Assembly: GCA_937982065.1 (NCBI GenBank)
Contig: CALJMO010000009.1
Span: forward strand, 1-40,745
Source of the DNA: an uncultured Collinsella sp.
GTDB taxonomy: Bacteria; Actinomycetota; Coriobacteriia; Coriobacteriales; Coriobacteriaceae
DNA: 40,745 nt
Direction: 5' to 3'
This document shows positions 7,797 to 15,714 of this stretch, piece after piece. The notes under the pieces are model-generated. The model was not told where the DNA came from. It did not search any database and was given only the letters and a program-made list of their open reading frames with translations. Each line of letters opens with the position of its first letter. Positions within the stretch are counted from its first letter, which is position 1. A program made the position numbers and the translations under genes.

Positions 7797-9083
7797 CTAT
7801 TTAAAGAATCCATCGTAATCATACATCTTGATCTGGCCTTCGAGCTTATCGACCGTGTCGAGCACGACGCCGACCATGATGAGGATGGACGTGCCGCCAA
7901 ATGCCTGGATCAGATGGTTACCCGTGAAGGAGAAGATGATCGAAGGCACGATGGCGATGAGCGCCAAAAAGACAGCGCTGGGAAGCGTGATCTTGTTGAG
8001 CGCGTTCTTGATGTAGGCCGCGGTAGCCCTACCCGGACGGACGCCCGGAATAAAGCCGCCCTGCTTCTTAAGGTTATCGGCCGTGTCATCGGGGTTGAAC
8101 ACCATGGAGGTGTAGAAGTACGCGAAGAACACGATGAGGACAACGTTAAGCACCCAGTTGAGCCAACCGGTCGAAAGCGCGGAGGCAACTGCCTGAATCC
8201 AGCCGATGCCGGGGAAGAACACGGCAATCTGAGCCGGGAAGTACAGCAGCGCCGAAGCGAAGATGATTGGCACGACACCCGCGGTGTTGACCTTGATGGG
8301 CAGGTAGGTGGTCTGGCCACCCATCATGCGACGGCCCACGACGCGCTTAGCGTAGGAGACCGGGATGCGGCGCTGGCCGCGCTCAAGGAAAACAATCAGC
8401 GGGATAACCAGCAGGATGATGGCGCAGATAATCACCATGGTGATGATGCCACCGGCATTGCCCTCGGTGCTGGAGAAGATAGCCTGCGGCAGACCGGCCA
8501 TGATGTTCGCGAAGATGATCAGCGACATGCCATTGCCGATACCACGCTGGGTGATGAGCTCACCAATCCACATGATCAGCATGGCGCCCGCGGTGAGCGT
8601 ACCGACGATCATGAGGTCGAAGATGATCTCGGGAGCTCCGGCGCCATTGAAGCTGATGCCGAAGCTCTTAAAGAGGAAGAGGTAACCCACGGAGTTGAGG
8701 ATTGCCAGAGCCAGGGTGAGGTAACGCGAATACTGCGTAATCTTGGTCTGACCGACCTCGCCCTCGCGGGCAAGCTCATGCAGGGAAGGCACGACGGCCT
8801 GGAGCATCTGGAGGATGATCGAGCTGGTGATATAAGGCATGATGCCCAGCGAAAACACCGACACATAGCTCAACGCGCCGCCAGAGAAAAGATTCAGGAG
8901 GGCCATAGCACCTGCGGCGACCGAATTGTTATCGGTCGAGAAAAGGCCCAGCATCCCCTGGAAGGGAATGCCGGGCACAGGAACGTGCGCACCAATGCGG
9001 TACACGACGAGCATAGCTATGGTAAAAAGAATCTTTTCGCGCAATTCTTTGATGCGGAAAGCATTCTTAAGACCATTTAGCAC
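7797..9083 (-). CDS. secY: Protein translocase subunit SecY
   Basis: Central pore of the Sec translocon, 428 residues with ten hydrophobic segments. Recognisable blocks are LREKILFTIAMLVVYRIGAHVPVPGI at the N terminus, SLGIMPYITSSIILQ (TM2) and ELITQRGIGNGMSLIIFANI. The start is GTG at 9083, overlapping the end of rplO by seven bases, consistent with coupling. secE and secG are not in the window. Confidence 0.97.
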   Translation of the reverse strand: MLNGLKNAFRIKELREKILFTIAMLVVYRIGAHVPVPGIPFQGMLGLFSTDNNSVAAGAMALLNLFSGGALSYVSVFSLGIMPYITSSIILQMLQAVVPSLHELAREGEVGQTKITQYSRYLTLALAILNSVGYLFLFKSFGISFNGAGAPEIIFDLMIVGTLTAGAMLIMWIGELITQRGIGNGMSLIIFANIMAGLPQAIFSSTEGNAGGIITMVIICAIILLVIPLIVFLERGQRRIPVSYAKRVVGRRMMGGQTTYLPIKVNTAGVVPIIFASALLYFPAQIAVFFPGIGWIQAVASALSTGWLNWVLNVVLIVFFAYFYTSMVFNPDDTADNLKKQGGFIPGVRPGRATAAYIKNALNKITLPSAVFLALIAIVPSIIFSFTGNHLIQAFGGTSILIMVGVVLDTVDKLEGQIKMYDYDGFFK

Positions 9084-9526
9084 GGCAGCTCGACCTTTCC
9101 GCCGGCGGCCTCGATCTTGGCCTGCGCAGAAGCGCTGACCTTGTCGACCTTGACCGTGAACTTCTTGGTGAGCTCACCATTGCCGAGCACCTTGACGGGC
9201 TCGAACTCGCTCTTGGTGATGCGAGCGGCCTTAAGAGCGGCACCGTCGATCACAGCGCCGTCCTCGAACTTACGCTCGAGACGCTCAACGTTAACAGCGG
9301 TGTACTCGATACGACGGGGGTTACGGAAGCCCGGAAGCTTGGGCAGGCGCATAGCCAGCGGAGTCTGGCCACCCTCGAAGCCGGCACCCTTGGTGCCGCC
9401 AGAGCGGGAACCCTGGCCCTTCTGACCGCGGCCAGAAGTGGTGCCGTGACCCGAAGAATTGCCACGGCCGACGCGCTTGCGGTTCTTGGTGGAACCGGGC
9501 GCGGGAGTAAGATCGTGAAGCTGCAT
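9077..9526 (-). CDS. rplO: 50S ribosomal protein L15
   Basis: Large-subunit protein, 149 residues. The N-terminal MQLHDLTPAPGSTKNRKRVGRG, the glycine-rich SGHGTTSGRGQKGQGSRSG and the FEGGQTPLAMRLPKLPGF block are characteristic. ATG start. It overlaps secY at its 3' end and lies three bases from rpmD, in the normal spc operon order. Confidence 0.97.
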   Translation of the reverse strand: MQLHDLTPAPGSTKNRKRVGRGNSSGHGTTSGRGQKGQGSRSGGTKGAGFEGGQTPLAMRLPKLPGFRNPRRIEYTAVNVERLERKFEDGAVIDGAALKAARITKSEFEPVKVLGNGELTKKFTVKVDKVSASAQAKIEAAGGKVELPC

Positions 9527-9529
9527 TTG

Positions 9530-9712
9530 CTACTCCTCTACAATCTCGACAAGGTGCTTGACCTTGAAGATCATGCCGCGGACGGACTCGTTGTCAGCAA
9601 TCTCGCGAACCTCGCGGATCCTGTGGAGACCGAGGGCACGGACAGTACGGACCTGGTCCTGCTTGCAACCGTTGGTGCTGCGGACCTGCTTGATCTTGAT
9701 GGTGTCAGCCAT
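9530..9712 (-). CDS. rpmD: 50S ribosomal protein L30
   Basis: Small large-subunit protein of 60 residues. IKIKQVRSTNGCKQDQVRTV followed by LGLHRIREVREIADNESVRGM matches the family over its full length. ATG start, two bases from the rpsE stop and three from the rplO start. Confidence 0.96.
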   Translation of the reverse strand: MADTIKIKQVRSTNGCKQDQVRTVRALGLHRIREVREIADNESVRGMIFKVKHLVEIVEE

Positions 9713-9714
9713 GC

Positions 9715-10239
9715 TTAGTTCTCCTTACCGACGAACATCTCGGAGACCGTCAGGCCACGGCGAGCCGCGACGTCCTCAGGGCTGGAGAGCTCCTTGAGGC
9801 CCTCGACGGCAGCCTTGATGATGTTGAGGCCGTTGTCGGTACCGAGGGACTTGGACAGGACGTTCTTGATGCCAGCAAGCTCAAAGAGGGGACGCACAGC
9901 GCCGCCGGCGATAACGCCGGTACCCTCGACAGCGGGCTTGATGATGATGCGGCCGGCACCAAAGTGGCCGAGAACCTCGTGCGGGATGGTGCCCTGCTCG
10001 GTCACCGGCACGTGGAACATGTTCTTCTTGGCATCGAGAGATGCCTTGGAGATGGCCATGGGCACCTCGGCGGACTTGCCCATGCCAACGCCGACGTTGC
10101 CCTTGCCGTCGCCAACGACGACGAGAGCGACGAGGCTCATGCGACGACCACCCTTGACGGTCTTCGACACGCGGTTGATGTAAACGACGCGCTCCTCGAA
10201 CTCGGAGGCCTCGCGCTGCTGCTTCTGATTACGAGCCAT
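9715..10239 (-). CDS. rpsE: 30S ribosomal protein S5
   Basis: Small-subunit protein involved in decoding accuracy and mRNA unwinding. The 174 residues include the double-stranded RNA binding domain (FEERVVYINRVSKTVKGGRR, GDGKGNVGVGMGKSAEVP) and the C-terminal domain (GTGVIAGGAVRPLFELAGI, NVLSKSLGTDN). ATG start. It lies between rplR and rpmD in the spc operon. Confidence 0.97.
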   Translation of the reverse strand: MARNQKQQREASEFEERVVYINRVSKTVKGGRRMSLVALVVVGDGKGNVGVGMGKSAEVPMAISKASLDAKKNMFHVPVTEQGTIPHEVLGHFGAGRIIIKPAVEGTGVIAGGAVRPLFELAGIKNVLSKSLGTDNGLNIIKAAVEGLKELSSPEDVAARRGLTVSEMFVGKEN

Positions 10240-10253
10240 GTGCTACATACCTC

Positions 10254-10622
10254 CTAGAACTCGAGACCGGCGGCACGAGCACCGTCGGCGAGGGCCTTGA
10301 CGCGGCCATGGTAGATACGGCCACCGCGATCGAAGGCGACCTTGGTGATGCCGGCCTCGATGGCGCGCTTGCCAACGAGCTGACCGACCTTCTCCGCAGC
10401 CTCCTTGTTCGAGGTGTGGGTGCCCTTGAACTCGGCCTCGAGGGTCGAGGCAGAGACGAGCGTCAGGCTGGAGCCCTTGCTGTCGTCGATGATCTGGGCA
10501 TAGATGTTGGCGTTAGTACGGGTCACGCGAAGACGCGGACGCTCGGAGGTACCCGAGACCTTGCCGCGAACACGACGCTGACGACGCTTGAGGCCTTCCA
10601 GCTTCGCCTTATGCTTGTTCAT
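10254..10622 (-). CDS. rplR: 50S ribosomal protein L18
   Basis: 5S rRNA-binding large-subunit protein, 122 residues. It shows GTSERPRLRVTRTNANIYAQII, the SASTLEAEF segment, and the C-terminal VAFDRGGRIYHGRVKALADGAR block. ATG start. A perfect 8-bp hairpin (10651-10672) lies just upstream in the gap to rplF. Confidence 0.97.
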   Translation of the reverse strand: MNKHKAKLEGLKRRQRRVRGKVSGTSERPRLRVTRTNANIYAQIIDDSKGSSLTLVSASTLEAEFKGTHTSNKEAAEKVGQLVGKRAIEAGITKVAFDRGGRIYHGRVKALADGARAAGLEF

Positions 10623-10650
10623 ACGTAAACTCCTAAAAAGGTTGATCTTG

Positions 10651-10672
10651 CCAGCACCTGACGGGGTGCTGG
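10651..10672 (-). other. Intercistronic hairpin between rplF and rplR
   Basis: CCAGCACC (10651-10658) and GGTGCTGG (10665-10672) form a perfect 8-bp stem with a 6-base loop, 29 bases before the rplR start. No T-run follows directly, so it is more likely an mRNA processing or translational element than a terminator. Confidence 0.5.
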
Positions 10673-10697
10673 TCTTATGCGAGTGAGTCGGTTACGA

Positions 10698-11234
10698 CTA
10701 CTTGGCGGCCTTACCCAGCTTGCGGCGGATGTGCTCGCCAACGTAGTGGATACCCTTGCCCTTGTAAGGCTCGGGAGGACGATGGCCGCGGATCTCAGCG
10801 GCGATCTGACCGACCTGCTGCTTGTTGATACCCTTGACGTTCACGTGGGTGTTGTCGGGAACCTCGAAGGTGATGCCCTCGGGAGCCTCGACGATCACGG
10901 GGTGCGAGAAGCCCAGGGAGAACTCGAGGTTCTTGCCCTTCTGCTGCACGCGGTAACCGACGCCGGCGAGCTCGAGCTTCTTCTCGAAGCCCTCGGAAAC
11001 GCCAACAACCATGTTGTGGATGAGGGCGCGGGTGAGGCCGTGGCGGGCACGGGTCTCACGCTCGTCGTCGGGACGGGAAACGGTGAGGACGTTGTCCTCG
11101 ACGTTGATAGCGAGCTTCTCAAAGACATCGAGCTCGAGCTGGCCCTTGGGGCCCTTGACGACAACGTTGTTGCCGTTGACTGCCACTTCGACTCCGGCGG
11201 GAATCTGGACAGGCTTATTACCGATACGAGACAC
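10698..11234 (-). CDS. rplF: 50S ribosomal protein L6
   Basis: Large-subunit protein near the factor-binding site, 178 residues with the two repeated L6 domains. MSRIGNKPVQIPAGVEV opens the protein and the signature PEPYKGKGIHYVGEHIRRKLGKAAK closes it. The start codon is GTG with a GGAAAGGAG-type site upstream. It lies between rpsH and rplR. Confidence 0.97.
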   Translation of the reverse strand: MSRIGNKPVQIPAGVEVAVNGNNVVVKGPKGQLELDVFEKLAINVEDNVLTVSRPDDERETRARHGLTRALIHNMVVGVSEGFEKKLELAGVGYRVQQKGKNLEFSLGFSHPVIVEAPEGITFEVPDNTHVNVKGINKQQVGQIAAEIRGHRPPEPYKGKGIHYVGEHIRRKLGKAAK

Positions 11235-11267
11235 GGTGATCTCCTTTCCTTCTACCTACCGAGCGAA

Positions 11268-11666
11268 TTACCAGACGTAAGCGATGATCTCGCCGCCGAC
11301 GTTGTGCTTGCGAGCATCGCGGTCGGTCATGACGCCATGGCTGGTGGAAATAATGGCGGTACCAAGGCCACCGCGGACGCGGGGCATGTCGGCAACGCCG
11401 GTGTACTTACGCAGGCCCGGCTTGGAAATGCGGCGGATGCCGTTGATGACCTTAGCCTTCTTGGGACCATACTTAAGCGTGATGTGCAGAGTCTTCTGGG
11501 GAACGGTGTCCTCGACATCGTAGCCCTCGATGTAGCCCTCCTCGTGCAGAACACGAGCGATCTCGACGAGCTTCTTGCTGCTCGGCATGGAGACCGTGGC
11601 CTTGTTCACAGAGTTAGCGTTACGGATGCGCGTAAGCATATCTGCGATCGGGTCTGTAAGGTTCAT
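11268..11666 (-). CDS. rpsH: 30S ribosomal protein S8
   Basis: Primary 16S rRNA binding protein, 132 residues. DPIADMLTRIRNAN at the N terminus and the C-terminal GLGTAIISTSHGVMTDRDARKHNVGGEIIAYVW are diagnostic. In E. coli S8 represses the spc operon by binding the mRNA near the rplE start; here rplE heads the transcript, so such a site would lie in its leader, which is inference. Confidence 0.97.
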   Translation of the reverse strand: MNLTDPIADMLTRIRNANSVNKATVSMPSSKKLVEIARVLHEEGYIEGYDVEDTVPQKTLHITLKYGPKKAKVINGIRRISKPGLRKYTGVADMPRVRGGLGTAIISTSHGVMTDRDARKHNVGGEIIAYVW

Positions 11667-11785
11667 ACAGATTCTCCTTCGTTCTTGATGAACACGTGCT
11701 CTTGGTTCTTCGCCGCCCTTAACGGCAAAGCCTTTTTAGCGCGTTTTCCCTGTTCCAAACTGATGCTTGAAACGCTGGTAGTGAC

Positions 11786-11971
11786 TTACCAGCTGGCCTT
11801 CTTAACGCCGGGAAGCTCGCCCTTGAGTGCAAGCTCGCGGAAGCAGACACGGCACAGGCCGAACTTGCGGTACACAGAGTGCGGACGGCCGCAGCGCTGG
11901 CAGCGCGTGTACTCACGAGTAGAGAACTTCTGCTTGCGATTGCACTTGACGATCATCGATGTCTTAGCCAC
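11786..11971 (-). CDS. rpsN: 30S ribosomal protein S14, zinc-binding type
   Basis: The short, 61-residue, zinc-containing form of S14 (type Z), with CQRCGRPHSVYRKFGLCRVC supplying the four cysteine ligands, and LPGVKKASW at the end. The start is GTG. It lies between rplE and rpsH. About 120 untranslated bases separate it from rpsH, in which I see no gene. Confidence 0.97.
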   Translation of the reverse strand: MAKTSMIVKCNRKQKFSTREYTRCQRCGRPHSVYRKFGLCRVCFRELALKGELPGVKKASW

Positions 11972-12005
11972 TTATATCCTCCTCACATAGAGTATTGTTC
12001 GCCCC

Positions 12006-12035
12006 AAGCGCCGCCCCCTTGTGGGAACGGCGCTT
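12006..12035 (-). other. Intercistronic hairpin between rplE and rpsN
   Basis: AAGCGCCG (12006-12013) and CGGCGCTT (12028-12035) form a perfect 8-bp stem in the gap between the rplE stop and the rpsN start. No T-run follows, so partial attenuation or mRNA stability is more likely than full termination. Confidence 0.45.
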
Positions 12036-12050
12036 ATAGGGCAGGTGAAC

Positions 12051-12608
12051 CTATTTCTTGAACGGGAAACCGAAGGCGTCCAGAAGGGCCTTGGCCTCCT
12101 CATCGGTGTTGGCGGTGGTCACGAAAGTGATGTCCATACCACGCTGGTGATCGACGGAATCGAAGTCGATCTCGGGGAAGATGAGCTGCTCGGTGACGCC
12201 CATGGAGAAGTTACCACGGCCGTCGAAGCTCTTGGCGGAGATGCCGCGGAAGTCGCGGATACGGGGGATCGCGACGGAGGTCAGACGATCGAAGAACTCC
12301 CACATACGGTCGCCACGCAGGGTAACCTTGCAGCCGATCGGCATACCAGCGCGCAGGCGGAAGGTAGCGATGGACTTGCGGGCACGGGTGATCATCGGCT
12401 GCTGGCCGGTGATGGCGCGCAGGTCGCGCACGGCACCGTCGATGGCCTTGGAATCGGTAGCGGCCTCGCCGACACCCATGTTCACGACAATCTTCTCAAA
12501 CTTGGGGATCATCATGACGTTCTCGTACTGGAACTTGTCCTGAAGCTGCTGCTTGACCTCGTTGTTGTACTTGGTCTTCAGACGCGGCACATACTTCTCT
12601 TCTGCCAT
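12051..12608 (-). CDS. rplE: 50S ribosomal protein L5
   Basis: 5S rRNA-binding protein, 185 residues, with YENVMMIPKFEKIVVNMGVGEA, the TGQQPMITRARKSIATFRLR block and IFPEIDFDSVDHQRGMDITFVT. ATG start with AAGGAG upstream. It is the first gene of this ribosomal cluster; rplX and rplN, normally directly upstream, are absent. Upstream lie a leader, a candidate promoter (12746-12774), a palindrome (12836-12902) and then xdhC, so the spc operon is interrupted here. Confidence 0.97.
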   Translation of the reverse strand: MAEEKYVPRLKTKYNNEVKQQLQDKFQYENVMMIPKFEKIVVNMGVGEAATDSKAIDGAVRDLRAITGQQPMITRARKSIATFRLRAGMPIGCKVTLRGDRMWEFFDRLTSVAIPRIRDFRGISAKSFDGRGNFSMGVTEQLIFPEIDFDSVDHQRGMDITFVTTANTDEEAKALLDAFGFPFKK

Positions 12609-12745
12609 TGTTCACTCCTTCTTGGGGTTTTAAGCACGGGGCGTGGCCACAGCGGGTTGTCCTCGTGCCTCCTGACTGCATCCGCACCGCTCATGGCATT
12701 TTGCGGTTTGGACTCGACGCAGCAGGAGCCGACAAAACAATCGGT

Positions 12746-12774
12746 ACTATACGCGCATCGGGAGCGTATTTCCA
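12746..12774 (-). promoter_or_regulatory. Candidate promoter for rplE and downstream genes
   Basis: On the minus strand TGGAAA (12774-12769) and TATAGT (12751-12746) are separated by 17 bases. Transcription would start about 130 bases before rplE. This explains how the truncated spc operon is expressed without its usual upstream genes. The 12609-12745 leader holds no gene; it has a possible stem of GCACG with CGTGC. Confidence 0.45.
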
Positions 12775-12835
12775 GAAAAACCTCGTCTGCCTGCACAACT
12801 CCACAACTCCCCCGCACAAATGGGTCCCAAAAAGC

Positions 12836-12902
12836 AGTTGCGGTGAAATAGGGACTGTTGGGCGGCCTAACAGGCTTAAACAATCCGTATTTCACCGCAA
12901 CT
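12836..12902. repeat. Palindromic repeat, copy 1 (GCGGTGAAATA family)
   Basis: A 67-bp inverted repeat whose outer 15-bp arms (AGTTGCGGTGAAATA and complement) are perfect and whose inner part is imperfect. It stands 18 bases beyond the xdhC stop and is nearly identical at its ends to the palindrome at 15621-15689. The position suggests a transcription end or mRNA-stabilising structure for xdhC, and insulation from rplE. Confidence 0.8.
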
Positions 12903-12920
12903 TAATTGGTGGGGATGCGA

Positions 12921-13964
12921 CTAGCGCTTGCGGGGGACGAGTTTGGTGCGGCGCAGGTGGATCATCTCGGCGGCGATGGAGATGGCGATCTCCTCGGGGT
13001 CCTCGGCCTCGATGGCAACGCCGATCGGAAGGTGCAGCTCGTCGATCTGGTCCTGCGTAAAACCTTCCTGCTCCAGGCGGGCACGCACAAAGGCCGTCTT
13101 GCGGCGCGAACCCAGACAGCCCAGGTAGGCAGGCTTGGCACGCATGGCCTGAATCACCACGTCGATATCGGACTTGTGACCCGCCGTGGCGACGACCACC
13201 AAGTCGCGCGGACCGATGGGACACAGCTCGCTCAGGTTCTTGTAATCGACCAGGCGACGATCGTAGACACCGGGCACCCATTCGGGGGTCAGCGTGCCGG
13301 GGCGGTCATCGCAGGCCACGACGGCAAAGCCCGCCGCCGTGAGCACGCGCGCCGTCGCGGCGCCCACGTGTCCGCAGCCAAAGATGTAGGTCAGGCCCTC
13401 GGGGCAGAGCGTCTCGATGTGCGCCGCGGGAATCTCAGAGGCAGCGTTGGTGTAGGTGACGTTACTCCCCTCCTCCACCAGTGAAAGCCCGGGGCAGCCC
13501 GCAATGGTATGGCGCGATGCCTCGCCATGGTACTCGGTCACATCGCCCTCGAGCGCGCTCGCGATAAACGGCTCAAAGTCGATGACGAAGTCGCCGATGC
13601 GCCGATAGACCAAGACGTCGGCAATTTCCTGGAACAACGGTGCCTGGGTCGCATCCAGATGCAGATAGCACAGGCAAATGGCTCCGCCGCAGATCATGCC
13701 GGTATCGGAGTTCTCGCCGCCCATGGTGTAGCGGACCAGACGCGACTGTCCCGCGCTCAGGAGTTCGCGCGCCTCATCCAGCGCAAAGAGCTCAATCTTG
13801 CCGCCGCCGATAGTGCCCGCCTGGCTGCCGTCGGCAAAGACGGCCATCCAGGCGCCCACGCCGCGCGGCGACGACCCCGCCGTGCCGGCCACGACCACGA
13901 GCTCGCACGTCTCGCCAGCACGCAGGGCGGCAAGCGCCGCATTCACAACATCGAGCTTTTCCAT
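12921..13964 (-). CDS. xdhC: XdhC/CoxI-family molybdenum hydroxylase maturation protein
   Basis: Accessory protein of the XdhC family, which binds molybdenum cofactor and helps insert the sulfurated (here probably selenium-modified) form into xanthine dehydrogenase-type enzymes. The 347 residues have the N-terminal XdhC/CoxI domain (VVVAGTAGSSPRGVGAWM, GTIGGGKIE) and a C-terminal Rossmann domain (YIFGCGHVGAATARVL, residues 192 onward) ending in LGSRRKTAFVRARL and LHLPIGVAIEAEDPEEIAISIAAE. It is nine bases after yqeB, so the two form an operon. The likely client enzyme is encoded at 30874-33651. Confidence 0.92.
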   Translation of the reverse strand: MEKLDVVNAALAALRAGETCELVVVAGTAGSSPRGVGAWMAVFADGSQAGTIGGGKIELFALDEARELLSAGQSRLVRYTMGGENSDTGMICGGAICLCYLHLDATQAPLFQEIADVLVYRRIGDFVIDFEPFIASALEGDVTEYHGEASRHTIAGCPGLSLVEEGSNVTYTNAASEIPAAHIETLCPEGLTYIFGCGHVGAATARVLTAAGFAVVACDDRPGTLTPEWVPGVYDRRLVDYKNLSELCPIGPRDLVVVATAGHKSDIDVVIQAMRAKPAYLGCLGSRRKTAFVRARLEQEGFTQDQIDELHLPIGVAIEAEDPEEIAISIAAEMIHLRRTKLVPRKR

Positions 13965-13973
13965 TGCCGCCTT

Positions 13974-14768
13974 CTATCCTCTAAAGATATCGGTGAGCAT
14001 AGCGAGTGCCTCGAGCACGCCGCCGCCGACCGACGTCGCCTTGTCCGAAATGTAGTTGATATAGCTGGCATCGCCGCGCGGATCGACATCGGCGCATTTA
14101 AAGCCCTCGGTCACCTGCACGCCGTTCGCCAAAAGCCCGCGCAGACAGCCATCGATCTGTGTGCACATGGGCGTATCGTCCGCGTAGCCAATCACGTCTC
14201 CGGCGCTCACGATGTCGCCGATTGCGCGGTCGGACCGAAACACGCCGGCGGCGGGGCTGTGGATAACGCGCTCCTTGCCATAGCCAGCGATAATGCCCGG
14301 CACGCCCGTGTTGGGCTGGGGTGAACCTTGGGTAATGACACGGCCCAGGAAATGCCCGCGCATGGTCTCGACCACGGCGTCGCAATCGACCGGCGCGGTA
14401 AAGCCCGGCCCCACGGCGATGACGGTAGGCGCCATGTCGCGCGTGGTGCCCAGGTTGCGCTTGGCCAGAATCGCGTCGACCACAGCCGCGGGTTTAAGCT
14501 CATCGAGCATCTTGGCCTGAGGGTCCACCACGACGGCAACATCCCCCGCTTGGGTAATCTCGAGCGCCTCAGCCGGCGTCTGCGCCAAGCGGGCGCGAAT
14601 GCCCTCGACCTCGACCTCGCCCAGGCGAATAGCCTCGCAAAAACTGATTGTGCGGCGGATGCACGTGGGAACCGCGATATCGGCCATAACGACCGACACG
14701 CCGGCGCGCACCAAGCGAGCGGCGACACCCGTGGCGATATCGCCGGCGCCGCGAACATAAACGAGCAT
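13974..14768 (-). CDS. yqeB: Selenium-dependent molybdenum hydroxylase system protein YqeB
   Basis: Member of the YqeB/EF2563 family, which co-occurs with selenium-dependent molybdenum hydroxylases and is assigned to maturation of their labile selenium cofactor; the reaction is not established. The 264 residues begin with a Rossmann-like VYVRGAGDIATGVAARLVRAG and contain the conserved IAVGPGFTAPVDCDAVVETMRGH and TQGSPQPNTGVPG. ATG start with GGGAGGTG upstream. It is the first gene of the yqeB-xdhC unit and divergent from yqeC over a 102-bp AT-rich gap. Confidence 0.88.
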   Translation of the reverse strand: MLVYVRGAGDIATGVAARLVRAGVSVVMADIAVPTCIRRTISFCEAIRLGEVEVEGIRARLAQTPAEALEITQAGDVAVVVDPQAKMLDELKPAAVVDAILAKRNLGTTRDMAPTVIAVGPGFTAPVDCDAVVETMRGHFLGRVITQGSPQPNTGVPGIIAGYGKERVIHSPAAGVFRSDRAIGDIVSAGDVIGYADDTPMCTQIDGCLRGLLANGVQVTEGFKCADVDPRGDASYINYISDKATSVGGGVLEALAMLTDIFRG

Positions 14769-14870
14769 TCCCGGGGCACCTCCCTGTGCTACGGTTTGAG
14801 CAGAGCAAAAGCGGCTCGACCGCTACTCTGATGATTATTTATTATCACAGTATTATACGGCGGTGAACAG
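14769..14870. promoter_or_regulatory. Divergent promoter region between yqeB and yqeC
   Basis: A 102-bp gap between divergent starts. The half near yqeC is very AT-rich (14831-14858) and includes several TATTAT-like -10 candidates for plus-strand transcription. No operator was identified. Coordinated expression of the two cofactor maturation genes from this region is inferred from geometry. Confidence 0.4.
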
Positions 14871-15605
14871 ATGGAAACGGTTAGCGGCAATCTTGCCTCG
14901 GCGCTCAGGATCGAGCCGGACATTACCGCGATTATCGGCAGCGGCGGCAAGTCGACGTTGCTCAAAACGCTGGGTCTTGAGCTCATGCGCGCTGGCGGCC
15001 GCGTGCTCCTCTGCACCACCACGCATATGCTTCCCGTTGCCGGCGTGCCATGGGACGGGTCGAATCGTCGCCTGGACGCCGTGCCTTGGAAGCCGGGCGC
15101 CTCGCATGTCCCCGGTTGCACCTGCGAGGCCTGCGCGGGCCTTGCACGCGGAGGCATCTGCCAGGCAGGCATCTTGGACCCGGAGACAGGCAAGCTCTCC
15201 GCCCCCGCCGAGCCGCTCAACGAGCTGGCGCAGCGCTTTGACTATGTGTTGGCCGAGGCAGATGGCAGCAAGCGACTCCCGCTCAAGGCGCATGCCGCCT
15301 GGGAGCCGGTAATTCCCGCCGCCACGGCAAACGTTGTCTGGGTCGTCGGCGCCTCGGGACTGGGCAAACCCGTCGCCGAGGTTGTCCACCGCCCCGAGCT
15401 CTTTTGCGAGCGTTGCGGCTGCGAACTCACCGACACTGCCACCCCAGAGCGCGTCGCCCAGGTGCTCAATGCCGAGCTGCGGATGCTGAACCTCAACAAT
15501 GCCCGCGTCATGCTCAACCAAGTCGACACGCTCAGCGACCCCACGATGGCCGACCGCTTCGAGGCAGCCCTCGGCCGCCCCCTCATCGCCACCAGCCTCA
15601 AGTAG
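14871..15605 (+). CDS. yqeC: Selenium cofactor biosynthesis protein YqeC
   Basis: Putative nucleotide-binding maturation factor of the YqeC family, linked by co-occurrence to selenium-dependent molybdenum hydroxylases. The 244 residues show a P-loop-like IIGSGGKSTLLKTLG (residues 20-34), LLCTTTHM, the VLAEADGSKRLPLKAHAAWEPVIP block diagnostic of the family, and a C-terminal LNQVDTLSD. It contains a CTCEAC insert near residue 85. It is the only plus-strand gene of this half of the locus and ends convergent with hydA across a perfect palindrome (15621-15689). Confidence 0.87.
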   Translation: METVSGNLASALRIEPDITAIIGSGGKSTLLKTLGLELMRAGGRVLLCTTTHMLPVAGVPWDGSNRRLDAVPWKPGASHVPGCTCEACAGLARGGICQAGILDPETGKLSAPAEPLNELAQRFDYVLAEADGSKRLPLKAHAAWEPVIPAATANVVWVVGASGLGKPVAEVVHRPELFCERCGCELTDTATPERVAQVLNAELRMLNLNNARVMLNQVDTLSDPTMADRFEAALGRPLIATSLK

Positions 15606-15620
15606 CCGGCCCCATCTCCT

Positions 15621-15689
15621 CAGTTGCGGTGAAATACGGACTGTTTGGCCGTATGACGGCCGCAAACAGTCCGTATTTCACCGCAACTG
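15621..15689. repeat. Palindromic repeat, copy 2, between yqeC and hydA
   Basis: Perfect 27-bp arms (15621-15647 and 15663-15689) enclose GCCG/CGGC and a short loop. The outer arm CAGTTGCGGTGAAATACGGA matches the repeat at 12836-12902. It stands between two convergent stops (15605 and 15715), the ideal place for a bidirectional terminator, although there is no T-run. Confidence 0.85.
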
Positions 15690-15714
15690 CGGAGGGGACA
15701 CGGCATCTTTGCTG

